Source: CAYJLF01 sp964371055 (GTDB lineage: Bacteria > Eisenbacteria > RBG-16-71-46 > CAIMUX01). Taken from it: a DNA stretch of 64,000 bases. The first letter of the stretch is position 1, and every line of letters begins with the position of its first letter. The DNA lies in NCBI GenBank assembly GCA_964371055.1, contig CAYJLF010000017.1:1-64000 (forward strand), in the 5' to 3' direction. Below are positions 33,901 to 43,004 of the stretch, in pieces. A model generated the notes under the pieces. It saw only the letters and a list, made by a program, of their open reading frames with translations, was not told where the DNA came from and ran no database searches. Made by a program: the position numbers and the translations under genes.

Positions 33901-35165
33901 GATGTCTCCCTCCGGGGCGCGCCCGCTTCCCAGGTGCGAAAGATGGCCGCCAGCCGGTCCATGCACGGGCCGCGCGCGTAGCGCTCCTCGACCATGGCGC
34001 GTGCGGCGAGGCACATGCGGGCGCGTCCGTCGACGTCGGCCGCCATCTCGGCGACGACCCGGGCGATGGCGTCAGGATCGCCGGGCGGCGCCAGTCGGCC
34101 CGTGACTCCGTCTTCGATCGCCTCGGGGATCCCGACCGCGTTCGAGCCGAGGGAAGGAACCCCGCACGCCATCGCTTCGAGCAGCACGTTCGGCAGGCCG
34201 TCCCTCGCTCCCCGCGGGCCGACCACGCTCGGCATCACGAAGATGTCGGCCGCGCGATACTCCGACGGCAGCAGATCCTGCTCCATCGCGCCGGGCAGCT
34301 CGACGATCCCGCCGAGTCCCAGTCCGGCGATCAGCGACTCGAGGGCGGGGCGCATCGGTCCCTCGCCGATGATGCGGTAGCGAACGTCGACGCCCCGATC
34401 GCGCAACCGGGCGCAGGCGGCCACGCCGTGCTGGAACCCCTTGGCGGCGGAGAGGTTGCCGACCGAGAGGAGACGCAGCGGTTCCGCGGGGTGAGGCCGG
34501 CCGCCGCGCACGGCCTCGTTCATCGCGAAGCGCGCGAGGTCGATGCCGTGCGGCTGGTAGTGGATCCGCGCCACCACTTCGGCGGGGAGGACCGACGCGA
34601 AGTACTCGAGGTTGGCGTGGTTGCACGTGCAGCCGAGGGAGGCGTCCCGGAGGATCGTCCGGAGCGCAGGAAGCGTTTGGTGGCGCCGGTTGTAGATGTC
34701 GTTGCCCGCATGGGTCCAGGTCCCGTAGGGGATGTCGGCCAGGGCGGCGATCCACCAGGCGGCCCGCCCCGGCAGGCTGGCCCAGTAGGCCCAGATCAGG
34801 TCGAATCTCCCGCGACGGGCCTCGAGCGCGAAGAGACAGCACTTCGGGAAGATCGCGAGCGTCTTGACGAGGATCGCGGGGTGGCTGGCCGTATCCAGGA
34901 TGGCGCGAAGGAGCGTCGGGATCGCGCGGTGCGGCCGGGTGAGCAAGGCCCGCAGCGATGCTGTGATCGTCCGCGCGGTCAGGTATCCCTCCTGGTGGAT
35001 CCGGAATCGTTCGCGCAGGCGCTGCGCGCCGGGCCCGTCCGCCAGCCGGCCCCGCAGGCAGAAGATCTCGATCTCGAAGCCTCGCGCGGCCATCTCCTCC
35101 AGTTCGGCGACGGGAAAGGTCCCCGCCTTGTCGGGCAGGTCGGTGAAGATGTACGCGAGGCGCAT
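33882..35165 (-). CDS. GT4 family glycosyltransferase
   Basis: This 427-residue protein has a N-terminal Rossmann-like half (MRLAYIFTDLPDK, with FPVAELEEMAARGF) and a C-terminal half with GARDGLPNVLLEAMACGVP and EAIEDGVTGRLAPPGD, typical of colanic-acid type WcaL-like GT4 enzymes. ATG 35165 is preferred over ATG 35174 because the AGGG lies at better spacing. The frame stays open for 150 more codons upstream, but that stretch is antisense to nothing meaningful and lacks family motifs. It leads the two-gene minus-strand unit. Confidence 0.85.
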   Translation of the reverse strand: MRLAYIFTDLPDKAGTFPVAELEEMAARGFEIEIFCLRGRLADGPGAQRLRERFRIHQEGYLTARTITASLRALLTRPHRAIPTLLRAILDTASHPAILVKTLAIFPKCCLFALEARRGRFDLIWAYWASLPGRAAWWIAALADIPYGTWTHAGNDIYNRRHQTLPALRTILRDASLGCTCNHANLEYFASVLPAEVVARIHYQPHGIDLARFAMNEAVRGGRPHPAEPLRLLSVGNLSAAKGFQHGVAACARLRDRGVDVRYRIIGEGPMRPALESLIAGLGLGGIVELPGAMEQDLLPSEYRAADIFVMPSVVGPRGARDGLPNVLLEAMACGVPSLGSNAVGIPEAIEDGVTGRLAPPGDPDAIARVVAEMAADVDGRARMCLAARAMVEERYARGPCMDRLAAIFRTWEAGAPRRETSCGSSS

Positions 35166-35309
35166 GCCTTCCATCCCTGGATTGGTGCGTGCTTCCCGGG
35201 GCCGTGACTCGTGCCCGGCGAGGATAGGGTGCCTCCTGCCCGTATTCAAGGTCGCGCGGCTGAGCACCCCGCCGCGATGACGCGGGGTGGACGATCGCGG
35301 GGACCGATC

Positions 35310-35352
35310 AAAAAACGCACCGCCCGGCATCCACGGGGAGCGGATGCCGGGC
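35310..35352 (-). terminator. Terminator downstream of the cysteine-rich gene
   Basis: Read on the minus strand, GCCCGGCATCC (35352-35342) and GGATGCCGGGC (35332-35322) form a perfect 11-pair stem with a 9-base loop. Seven bases later comes a run of six T (35315-35310). It closes the cysteine-rich gene 28 bases after its stop. Confidence 0.75.
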
Positions 35353-35379
35353 TGGGTGTGGATTCCGTCCGAGCGCGAC

Positions 35380-36039
35380 TCAGCCGCCGCAGCACCCGGA
35401 GAAGGTCGAGGTCGGCTTCGCCTTCCAGGAGGTGTGCCAGCAGCCGGCCTTGGCCGGCGCACCGCAGCAGGAGTGGGTCGCACGCACGCGGGCGGGGGCA
35501 CAGGCGCTCGACGAGGCCGATCCGCACGCCGTGCCGCACGCGGCCATCTGCGCGGGGGTGCACGGAGTGCCGCAGGCGCCCGCCTTGGCCACGGTTCCGC
35601 ACGGCTTCGCACATGCGCTCGTCTTGGCAGCACTGCCGCACGGGGTGGCGCACGGGGTGCCGCACGGCGTGCCGCAGGGAGCCATGGCGCCGCTGCCGCA
35701 CGGGGCGCCGCCGACGTTCCGCCGGATCTTGATCACCCGCGGCGCGCCGCAGGGCGATCCGCAGCCGCCCTTCATCTCTCCGAACAGGGTGGAGGAGGGA
35801 GCGGGTCCGCGATACCAGACATGACCCGGGTCGTGGGAGACGTGAGTGCCGGCGCTGCCGCGGGCAACCCAGCTCGGGCCACATCCCGCCGCGACTCCGC
35901 CACACCCGGGCGCGCCGCCGCAGGGAGCCATCGACGCCTTTGCGTCGCATCCCGCGGTGTGGCCGGGATGGCAGTCGGCCAAGGCCGGGCCGGCTGTGAT
36001 CAGGGTCAGCGCCAACAGGACCAGGAACGAACGCTTCAT
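35380..36039 (-). CDS. Secreted cysteine-rich repeat protein
   Basis: The 219-residue protein has a textbook signal peptide (MKRSFLVLLALTLITAGPALA). The mature part of about 197 residues contains 24 cysteines, many in PCGTPC/GSPCG-type steps (PCGTPCGTPCATPCGS near the centre), plus a CCG pair twice near the C-terminus. The start has GGGAGGAGG upstream, and a clear terminator follows. I recognise no family. The regular spacing suggests a disulfide ladder or metal-binding repeat at the cell surface. It is transcribed divergently from actA, which makes a link to copper or heme handling conceivable but unproven. Confidence 0.8.
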   Translation of the reverse strand: MKRSFLVLLALTLITAGPALADCHPGHTAGCDAKASMAPCGGAPGCGGVAAGCGPSWVARGSAGTHVSHDPGHVWYRGPAPSSTLFGEMKGGCGSPCGAPRVIKIRRNVGGAPCGSGAMAPCGTPCGTPCATPCGSAAKTSACAKPCGTVAKAGACGTPCTPAQMAACGTACGSASSSACAPARVRATHSCCGAPAKAGCWHTSWKAKPTSTFSGCCGG

Positions 36040-36384
36040 GAATCAGGCCTCCTCCCGGGGTGACGCCGGGCGGTTAGGGTCGGACGACAGGGACAAATGG
36101 ACGATGCGACCGGAGCCGCGGATCACGTGCGGAACCTCTCTCCAGGTTCCGGCGCCCGCCAAGTATAGCCGTTTCCGGGGCGGGCCGTCATCAACACACG
36201 CCAGGCCGGCCGGCGGTTCCCTCGTTTGGGGTGAGGGTGGGCGGGCCGGCGTCGACGCTCGGGTCCGAAACGAGACTCGAAGTATCGGAAAAATCCGGAA
36301 GGAGTGCGACAGACTCCTCGGATCCTTGACACCCCTCCTCGCAACCCGTTACCTTCTGCCGTTCGCATTCAGGGAAGGGGATCT
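36040..36384. other. Divergent intergenic region between the cysteine-rich gene and actA
   Basis: It contains a perfect 7-pair hairpin GGAACCT/AGGTTCC (36131-36150) and, on the minus strand, a -10-like TATACT (complement of 36162-36167), about 120 bases before the cysteine-rich gene. On the plus strand the actA promoter candidate lies at 36326-36356. No gene is seen. Confidence 0.4.
36326..36356 (+). promoter_or_regulatory. Candidate sigma70-like promoter of the act-cox cluster
   Basis: An exact TTGACA (36326-36331) is followed after 17-18 bases by TTACCT/TACCTT, a weak -10. Transcription would begin about 25-30 bases before the actA start. It is the only good -35 seen upstream of this 14-kb cluster. 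Confidence 0.45.
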
Positions 36385-37035
36385 ATGCGGCCATTTCTTT
36401 TCCCCAAGTGGTCCAACACGATAAGGCCAATCGCCACGGCCCTCATGGCGGGAGGCCTTGTCTATGTCGTCTTCCTCGCCGTCTATGGCGGCTCGGGAAA
36501 GACGACCAATGTCGGCTACCAGCCGCGGCAGCCGGTGGCGTTCAGCCATGCCCTCCACGCGGGGGAGCTCGGGCTGGACTGCCGCTACTGCCATACGTCG
36601 GTGGAACGGGCGGGGCACGCCGCCATCCCTCCCACGCAGACCTGCATGAATTGCCATGCGCAGATCCGGGCCCAGAGCCCCAGGCTGCTGCCGGTCCGCG
36701 ACAGCCACGCCTCGGGTCTCCCGGTGGAGTGGGTGCGGGTGCACGATCTGCCCGACTACGCCTACTTCAATCACAGCGTGCACGTGAACCGCGGCATCGG
36801 CTGCGTTTCCTGCCACGGCCGGGTCGACAAGATGGAAGTGGTCTACCAGGACCAGCCCCTGACGATGGGGTGGTGCCTGGACTGTCATCGCAACCCGGAA
36901 CGTCACCTGCGTCCGGTGGAAGCGGTGACGAAGATGGACTACGCGCCGGGCGAGCCGCAGGCCGACTTTGGCCGGCGTTTGCGCGACGCTCACACGATCA
37001 ACCCCCCGACGGATTGCTCAGCATGTCATCGCTAG
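36385..37035 (+). CDS. actA: Alternative complex III pentaheme cytochrome subunit ActA
   Basis: This 216-residue protein has one N-terminal membrane anchor (residues 13-34) and five CxxCH heme sites: 66-70, 87-91, 140-144, 164-168 and 211-215. Five c-type hemes after an anchor is the ActA pattern in alternative complex III. It takes electrons from the Fe-S subunit ActB and passes them on toward cytochrome c. The start at 36385 is preceded by GGGAAGGGG. Its 3' end overlaps actB by 13 bases. Confidence 0.93.
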   Translation: MRPFLFPKWSNTIRPIATALMAGGLVYVVFLAVYGGSGKTTNVGYQPRQPVAFSHALHAGELGLDCRYCHTSVERAGHAAIPPTQTCMNCHAQIRAQSPRLLPVRDSHASGLPVEWVRVHDLPDYAYFNHSVHVNRGIGCVSCHGRVDKMEVVYQDQPLTMGWCLDCHRNPERHLRPVEAVTKMDYAPGEPQADFGRRLRDAHTINPPTDCSACHR

Positions 37036-40000
37036 ACGAACACGTGGGACCCGGCCCGGACCGGGACGACGCCGGGGACGGCGCCCGGGAAGCCGGAAAG
37101 GGCGGCGTTCCGCGGACGCCGAGCCATTGGCGCAGCCTCGAAGACCTCGCCCGTACGCCCGAGTACCTCGAAGCGGCCGGTCGCGAGTTTCCGCCGGGCG
37201 CCTCCGAGCTGCCGGCGAACACCCATTCGCGCCGCGGCTTCCTGCAGGTGATGGGCGCATCGCTCTCGCTGGCGGGAATGACCGGGTGCCGCTGGCCGCG
37301 CGAGAAGATCCTGCCGTTCGCGCGCCGCGACCCGGGCCACGATCCCGGCGTCGCACTCCGCTATGCCACTGCTTGCGAGGCCGGTCCGGGCGTGCAGGGG
37401 CTCCTCGTGACCAGCTACGACGGCCGTCCCGTGAAGATCGAGGGCAACCCGCGCCATCCGATCAACCACGGCGCCGCCGACCTGCTGGCGCAGGGGAGCC
37501 TCCTCGGGCTCTACGATCCCGACCGCAGCAAGGCGGTGATCAAGAAAGAGGGCCGGGGGCGCTTCCGGTCCGAGTGGGGCGCGTTCGAGGCGTTTTGGGC
37601 GGAGCGATCGGCGGGCTGGAAAGGGCGAGGCGACGACCTCTGCATCCTCGCGCCGCCGTCGTCGTCTCCGACGCGGGCCGCGATGCAGGCCCGGCTCCAG
37701 GCGGTCTATCCCGCCGCTCGCTGGCACGAGTGGGAACCTTGGCACCGCGCGGCGGAGCGGGAAGGCGCGCTGCTCGCGTTCGGCCGCCCGTGGCGGACGC
37801 ACCTTCGCCTCGAGCCGGCGCAGGTGATCGTCGCCCTGGATGACGACTTCCTCTTCGATCATCCCGAGGCGCTGCGCCTCGCGCGCGAGTTCGCAGCCGG
37901 ACGGCGCGGTGACGGCTTCCGCATGAATCGTCTCTACGTGGCCGAGAGCGCGATGACGCAGACCGGCGGGATGGCGGATCATCGGCACGCGACCGCCCCC
38001 TCGCAGATGCCCGCGCTGGTCGCCGGCTTGGCGGCCGCGGTCTATGCCAAGCTCGGGGCGCAGATGCCACCTGCGCTCGCGCCGGTGGCTCGAGAGGCGT
38101 CTCGTTTCGCCTCGTCGTCTCCCTTCGTGCAGATGGCGGCCGAGGATCTGGCCGGCCATCGGGGACATGCCGTGGTCACGATCGGCCCGCGCCAGCCGGC
38201 CGCGCTGCATGCCCTGGTCGAGGCCCTCAATGCCGCGCTGGGAGCCGAGGGGACAACCGTCACCCATACTCTGATCGAGGATGAGGCGCGATCGTCTCCG
38301 GATCAGTCGCTGCGCGAGCTGGTCGAGGCGATGCGCTCGGGTGCGGTCGGCACGCTGGTCGTGCTTGGCGGCAATCCGGCGTTCGATGCGCCCGCGGACC
38401 TCGACTTCGCCGGCGCGCTCAAGGGTGTGCGCACCGCCCTTCGCCTGGGGCTCCACGAGGACGAGACGACCCAGGCCTGCTTCGACCAGTGCGAGGAGGC
38501 GTGGCATCTCCCCGAGGCGCACTACCTGGAGTCGTGGGGCGACCTCCGGGCGTGGGACGGCACGCTGAGCATCGTCCAGCCGCTCATCGCCCCCCTCTAC
38601 GACGGCCGCACGGCGATCGAAGTCGTGGCCGGTCTGGCGGGGACGGGGCAGCCTAAGGGGTACGAGCTGGTCCGGGAGACGATCGCGTCCCGGCTCGGCG
38701 CAGTTTCCACCGCGGATCCGTTCTTCGAGCCGGCCTGGCGTCGACTCCTCGAAGAGGGTCTGCTCATCGATTCCGCGCGCCCGGCCGGGGCCCCGGAGCT
38801 CAGGAGCGACTCGGTGGCCGCGGCCCTGGCGGCGATGGCCCTGCCCGAGGCGCGTTCCGCCGCAACCGCGCTCGAGATTCTCTTCGCCCCCGATCACCGG
38901 GTCTGGGACGGGCGGTACGCCAACAACGCGTGGCTGCAGGAGACGCCCGACCCGCTGACCAAGATCACCTGGGACAGCGCGGTGTTGCTGAGCCCGGGCA
39001 CGGCGGCCCAGTTGGGCGTGAAGGCCGATGATCTCGTCACGATCAAGGTCGGTGGTCGCTCGGTCGATCTGGCGGCCTACCTCATGCCGGGGACTGCGCC
39101 CTTCACTGCGGTGGTGCATCTCGGGCACGGGCGGCGGCAGGCCGGCCAGGTGGCGGACGGGCGCGGCTTCGACGTCTACCCGCTGCGGACCACGGAGGGA
39201 TTCTGGTCGGCGGGCGCCGCGGCGCTTTCGGCGACCGGCCGCTCCTACCCGTTGGCCTGCACGCAGAACCACCATGCCATCGATGCGATCGGGCAGAAGG
39301 GGATCGATGAGCGCCTGCCGGTCCTGATCCGCGAGGCAACCCTCGGCCACTACCGCGAACATCCGGAGTTTGCCCGGCACGCGGTCCACCATCCTCCGCT
39401 CGAGTCGCTCTGGCCGGAGCACGTCTACGACGGCCATCGCTGGGGAATGGCGATCGATCTCTCGTCCTGCACCGGTTGCAGCGCTTGCGTCGTGGCCTGC
39501 ACGGCCGAGAACAACGTGCCGGTCGTGGGCAAAGAGCGGGTGAGCGAGGGGCGCGAGATGCACTGGCTGCGCCTCGACCGGTACTTCACCGGTGAACCTG
39601 AGTCGCCGGCCGTCGCCTACCAGCCGGTCGCCTGCGTCCATTGCGAGATGGCCCCCTGCGAACAGGTCTGCCCGGTGGCGGCGACCGTGCACGACAGCGA
39701 AGGGCTCAACGTGATGGTCTACAACCGCTGCATCGGGACGCGCTACTGCTCGAACAACTGCCCCTTCAAGGTGCGTCGTTTCAACTTCTTCAACTACCGG
39801 AAGGGGCTGACCGCGACGGAGAAGATGGCGATGAACCCCGATGTCACGGTGCGCAGCCGCGGCGTGATGGAGAAGTGCACCTACTGCGTCCAGCGGATCG
39901 AGGCGGCCCGGATCACGGCGAAGAACGAGAACCGGGCGGTGCGGGACGGCGATGTCACCCCGGCCTGCGCCCAGACCTGTCCGACGCAGGCGATCGTCTT

Positions 40001-40223
40001 CGGCGATCTCAATGATCCGGCCAGCCGCGTGGCGAAGCTGCAGGCGGACGCCCGCTCCTACGCCATGTTGTCGGAGCTGAACATCAAGCCGCGCACCCTC
40101 TACCTGGCGAAGCTGCGCAACCCGGCCGGGGAGGACGGTCACGGCGGGCACGGAGGGGATGACGCGCACGGCGGCGCGCCGACCGCGGACGAGGCGGGGC
40201 AGGGAGGACATCATGAGGGCTGA
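37023..40223 (+). CDS. actB: Alternative complex III molybdopterin-like/Fe-S fusion subunit ActB
   Basis: This 1066-residue protein combines two parts. Residues about 70-780 are a molybdopterin-oxidoreductase-like domain preceded by a Tat motif SRRGFLQVMG (69-78). The C-terminal 280 residues form a four-cluster ferredoxin domain: CTGCSACVVAC, CVHCEMAPCEQVCP, CIGTRYCSNNCPF and the pair CTYCVQRIE/CAQTCPTQA. In known ActB the molybdopterin domain is degenerate and holds no cofactor; I infer the same here. The start at 37023 lies inside the end of actA. The protein should sit on the periplasmic side of the complex, with ActC as membrane partner. Confidence 0.92.
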   Translation: MSSLDEHVGPGPDRDDAGDGAREAGKGGVPRTPSHWRSLEDLARTPEYLEAAGREFPPGASELPANTHSRRGFLQVMGASLSLAGMTGCRWPREKILPFARRDPGHDPGVALRYATACEAGPGVQGLLVTSYDGRPVKIEGNPRHPINHGAADLLAQGSLLGLYDPDRSKAVIKKEGRGRFRSEWGAFEAFWAERSAGWKGRGDDLCILAPPSSSPTRAAMQARLQAVYPAARWHEWEPWHRAAEREGALLAFGRPWRTHLRLEPAQVIVALDDDFLFDHPEALRLAREFAAGRRGDGFRMNRLYVAESAMTQTGGMADHRHATAPSQMPALVAGLAAAVYAKLGAQMPPALAPVAREASRFASSSPFVQMAAEDLAGHRGHAVVTIGPRQPAALHALVEALNAALGAEGTTVTHTLIEDEARSSPDQSLRELVEAMRSGAVGTLVVLGGNPAFDAPADLDFAGALKGVRTALRLGLHEDETTQACFDQCEEAWHLPEAHYLESWGDLRAWDGTLSIVQPLIAPLYDGRTAIEVVAGLAGTGQPKGYELVRETIASRLGAVSTADPFFEPAWRRLLEEGLLIDSARPAGAPELRSDSVAAALAAMALPEARSAATALEILFAPDHRVWDGRYANNAWLQETPDPLTKITWDSAVLLSPGTAAQLGVKADDLVTIKVGGRSVDLAAYLMPGTAPFTAVVHLGHGRRQAGQVADGRGFDVYPLRTTEGFWSAGAAALSATGRSYPLACTQNHHAIDAIGQKGIDERLPVLIREATLGHYREHPEFARHAVHHPPLESLWPEHVYDGHRWGMAIDLSSCTGCSACVVACTAENNVPVVGKERVSEGREMHWLRLDRYFTGEPESPAVAYQPVACVHCEMAPCEQVCPVAATVHDSEGLNVMVYNRCIGTRYCSNNCPFKVRRFNFFNYRKGLTATEKMAMNPDVTVRSRGVMEKCTYCVQRIEAARITAKNENRAVRDGDVTPACAQTCPTQAIVFGDLNDPASRVAKLQADARSYAMLSELNIKPRTLYLAKLRNPAGEDGHGGHGGDDAHGGAPTADEAGQGGHHEG

Positions 40224-41700
40224 GTCTGCGGCCCCCGCGCTGATCGACACCACGACGATCGAGGACCCGACCCGGCGCCAGCCCCTGGTCATCGGCCGGA
40301 ACGACTTCGGGACGGTCACCGACACGGTCTGCGGGATCGTGGAGCGGCCGGCCCCGCCGCGGGCCTGGTACATCGCCTTCGGGATCTCGGTCGCCCTGAC
40401 CGTGGTCCTCTTCGCGATGATCGGCTACCTCTTCTTCACCGGGATCGGGGTCTGGGGGCTCAACAACCCCGTCGGCTGGGCCTGGGACATCACGAACTTC
40501 GTCTTCTGGGTCGGCATCGGCCACGCCGGGACGCTCATCTCGGCGATCCTCTTCCTCTTCCGGCAGCAGTGGCGCACCGGGATCAACCGCTTCGCAGAGG
40601 CGATGACGATCTTTGCCGTCATCTGCGCGCTCGTCTTCCCCACCATCCACGTCGGGCGGCCCTGGCTGCTCTTCTGGGTCTTTCCCCTGCCCAACACGAT
40701 GGCGATGTGGCCGAACTTCCGCTCGCCGCTCCTCTGGGACGTCTTCGCGGTCAGCACCTATGCGCTCGTCTCGGCCATGTTCTGGTACATGGGGATGATC
40801 CCGGACCTCGCGACCCTGCGCGACCGGGCGAAGACCAAGGTCCGGGCCCTCATCTACGGCCTGCTCGCGCTCGGCTGGCGCGGGAGCAACCGGCAGTGGC
40901 ACCGCTACGAGGTCGCCTACATGCTGCTGGCGGCCCTGGCGACCCCGCTCGTCCTCTCGGTGCACAGCGTGGTGAGCTTCGACTTCGCCACCTCGCAGCT
41001 CCCCGGCTGGCACGCGACGATCTTCCCGCCCTACTTCGTGGCCGGGGCGATCTTCTCGGGCTTCGCCATGGTGATGACGATCCTGATCCCGACACGCCAG
41101 TTCTTCGGATTGAAGGAGATCATCACGAGGCGGCACCTCGAGATCATGTCCAAGGTGCTCCTCGCGACCGGGCTCATGGTCGGGTTCGCCTACGGCACCG
41201 AGTTCTTCATGGCGTGGTACAGCGGTAACCCCTACGAGGGCTTCACGTTCCAGAATCGCGCCTTCGGCCCCTACGCCTGGGCCTACTGGATCATGGTGAG
41301 CTGCAACGTCCTCGTCCCCCAGCTCTTCTGGTCGAAGAAGATGCGGACCAACCTCTGGGTCCTCTTCTTCGCCTCGATCCTGATCAATGTGGGGATGTGG
41401 TTCGAGCGCTTCGTCATCATCGTCAGTTCGCTGCACCGGGACTTCCTGCCGGCCGCGTGGGGCTACTTCCGCCCCACGGCGGTCGACATCCTGACCTTCG
41501 CCGGCACCTTTGGTCTCTTCTTCACCCTCTTCCTCCTCTTCGTCCGCTACCTGCCGATGGTGGCGATGGCGGAGGTGAAGACGGTGATGCCGCAGGCGAA
41601 AGCGCACGGGCACGTCGGCACCGGCGACTACCGGGGTGACATCCCCGGCCAGCACGACACGAGTCACAGCCAGGAATTGCTGGAGGGCGGCCGGAAATGA
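40213..41700 (+). CDS. actC: Alternative complex III NrfD-like membrane subunit ActC
   Basis: This 495-residue NrfD/PsrC-family membrane protein has about ten hydrophobic helices. The motif GIGHAGTLISAILFLFRQQW and the charged WMFE-like region (NVGMWFERFVIIVSSLHRD) are typical of ActC, which holds the quinol site and a candidate proton path. ATG 40213 (GGAGG four bases upstream) is chosen over an upstream frame extension. It overlaps actB by 11 bases and actD by 4. Confidence 0.93.
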   Translation: MRAESAAPALIDTTTIEDPTRRQPLVIGRNDFGTVTDTVCGIVERPAPPRAWYIAFGISVALTVVLFAMIGYLFFTGIGVWGLNNPVGWAWDITNFVFWVGIGHAGTLISAILFLFRQQWRTGINRFAEAMTIFAVICALVFPTIHVGRPWLLFWVFPLPNTMAMWPNFRSPLLWDVFAVSTYALVSAMFWYMGMIPDLATLRDRAKTKVRALIYGLLALGWRGSNRQWHRYEVAYMLLAALATPLVLSVHSVVSFDFATSQLPGWHATIFPPYFVAGAIFSGFAMVMTILIPTRQFFGLKEIITRRHLEIMSKVLLATGLMVGFAYGTEFFMAWYSGNPYEGFTFQNRAFGPYAWAYWIMVSCNVLVPQLFWSKKMRTNLWVLFFASILINVGMWFERFVIIVSSLHRDFLPAAWGYFRPTAVDILTFAGTFGLFFTLFLLFVRYLPMVAMAEVKTVMPQAKAHGHVGTGDYRGDIPGQHDTSHSQELLEGGRK

Positions 41701-42302
41701 GCGGCCACGATCACGAGCGAGGAGGCGCGACGGTGGGAGCGCCCGGCGCGACGGCCAACGGCGGAGCGCCGCCGTTGTGGGGGCTGCTGGCCGAGTTCCA
41801 GACGGTGCCGGAGCTCTTCCGTGCGGTCGAACGATGCCGGGAGGCCGGATTCCAGCGCTGGGACGTCCACACGCCCTTTCCCGTGCACGGCATGAACAAC
41901 GCGATGGGGATCAAGCACACCAAGCTGCCGCTCTTCGTCCTGGGGGGCGGGCTGACCGGCATGGGGCTCGCGATCCTGATGCAGTGGTGGATGAATGCCG
42001 TCGACTATCCCCTCATCATCAGCGGCAAGCCTTTCTTCTCGCTGCCGGCCAACATCCCGGTCATGTTCGAGCTGACCGTGCTCTTCAGCGCGCTGGGGAG
42101 CTTCCTCGGCATGCTGGCCTTCAACCTGCTGCCGGAGTACAGCCACCCGCTCTTCCGGAGCGAGCGGTTCCGCCGGGCCACGCAGGACCGTTTCTTCATC
42201 AGCGTCGAGGCGCGCGACCCCCAGTTCGACGAATCGCGCGTGCGGAAGCTCCTCGAGGAGCTCGGCAGCGCGCACGTCGAGCGGATCGAGGAGGAGGCGT
42301 AA
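41697..42302 (+). CDS. actD: Alternative complex III subunit ActD (DUF3341)
   Basis: This 201-residue protein has two transmembrane helices (about 82-98 and 124-144) and the DUF3341 signature GLLAEFQTVPELFRAVERCR followed by WDVHTPFPVHGMNNAMG. ATGA overlaps the actC stop. The subunit is a structural membrane component of alternative complex III; no redox ligands are present. Confidence 0.92.
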   Translation: MSGHDHERGGATVGAPGATANGGAPPLWGLLAEFQTVPELFRAVERCREAGFQRWDVHTPFPVHGMNNAMGIKHTKLPLFVLGGGLTGMGLAILMQWWMNAVDYPLIISGKPFFSLPANIPVMFELTVLFSALGSFLGMLAFNLLPEYSHPLFRSERFRRATQDRFFISVEARDPQFDESRVRKLLEELGSAHVERIEEEA

Positions 42303-42303
42303 G

Positions 42304-42981
42304 ATGAGCCCGAAGCTCCCGATCCCGCCTCTGGGCCCGGTGCCGCGCTGGTTGACACTCGGGATCCTCCTCCTGGCGGCCGCCTCCTTCATCCCGATCG
42401 CGCTCATCGCCCGCGAGCGAGCCACGCGCGTCGATCGCCCGCGCCTGCAGATCATCCCCGACATGGACCAGCAGCCGCGCTTCAAGGCGCAGCAGGCCAA
42501 CGCGCTCTTCGCCGACGGGCGGGCGGCCCGGCCGCCGGTCCCCGGGACCGTGCCGGTCGGCCACGCGCGGCTCGATGACCACCTCTACCGCGGCGTCGCC
42601 GGCGGGACCTGGGCCGAGAGCTTCCCGTTCACGCTCACTCCGGAAGTGGTGCAGCGGGGACGGGAGCGGTACGGGATCTACTGCGCCATGTGCCACGGCC
42701 TCTCCGGCGCGGGGGACGGGATCGTCCACGCCCGCGCGCTCCGCCTCCAGGAGGGGACCTGGACGCCGCCGTCGAACCTGCACGACCAGGTCGTGGTGGA
42801 GCGTCCGGTGGGGCACCTCTTCAACACCATCACCAACGGCATCCGGAACATGCCGGCCTACGGCTCGCAGATCCCGGAGCGTGACCGGTGGGCCATCGTG
42901 GCCTACGTTCGGGCCCTGCAGCGAAGCCAGCGCGCGCCGGTCGAGGATGTGCCGACCGAGATGCGCGATCAGTTGCGGTAA
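42304..42981 (+). CDS. actE: Alternative complex III monoheme cytochrome c subunit ActE
   Basis: This 225-residue protein has one N-terminal hydrophobic anchor (16-36) and one heme c site CAMCH (127-131), with the distal methionine probably in NMPAYGSQ. It is the monoheme subunit that can hand electrons to the oxidase. The gene starts one base after the actD stop and is followed by actF after 23 bases. Confidence 0.92.
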   Translation: MSPKLPIPPLGPVPRWLTLGILLLAAASFIPIALIARERATRVDRPRLQIIPDMDQQPRFKAQQANALFADGRAARPPVPGTVPVGHARLDDHLYRGVAGGTWAESFPFTLTPEVVQRGRERYGIYCAMCHGLSGAGDGIVHARALRLQEGTWTPPSNLHDQVVVERPVGHLFNTITNGIRNMPAYGSQIPERDRWAIVAYVRALQRSQRAPVEDVPTEMRDQLR

Positions 42982-43004
42982 CCGAAGGGGAAAGGACCAT
43001 CATC

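Noticed and set aside
37032..40373. A 1113-codon open frame on the minus strand opposite actB
   Set aside because: The same explanation applies: it mirrors the codon pattern of actB, is Arg/Gly-rich and shows no domain.
36385..42302. Polysulfide or nitrite reductase (Psr/Nrf) or DMSO-reductase-type operon
   Set aside because: NrfD-like and molybdopterin-like subunits occur, but the pentaheme ActA, the fused ActB, DUF3341 ActD, monoheme ActE and the adjacent oxidase genes identify alternative complex III.
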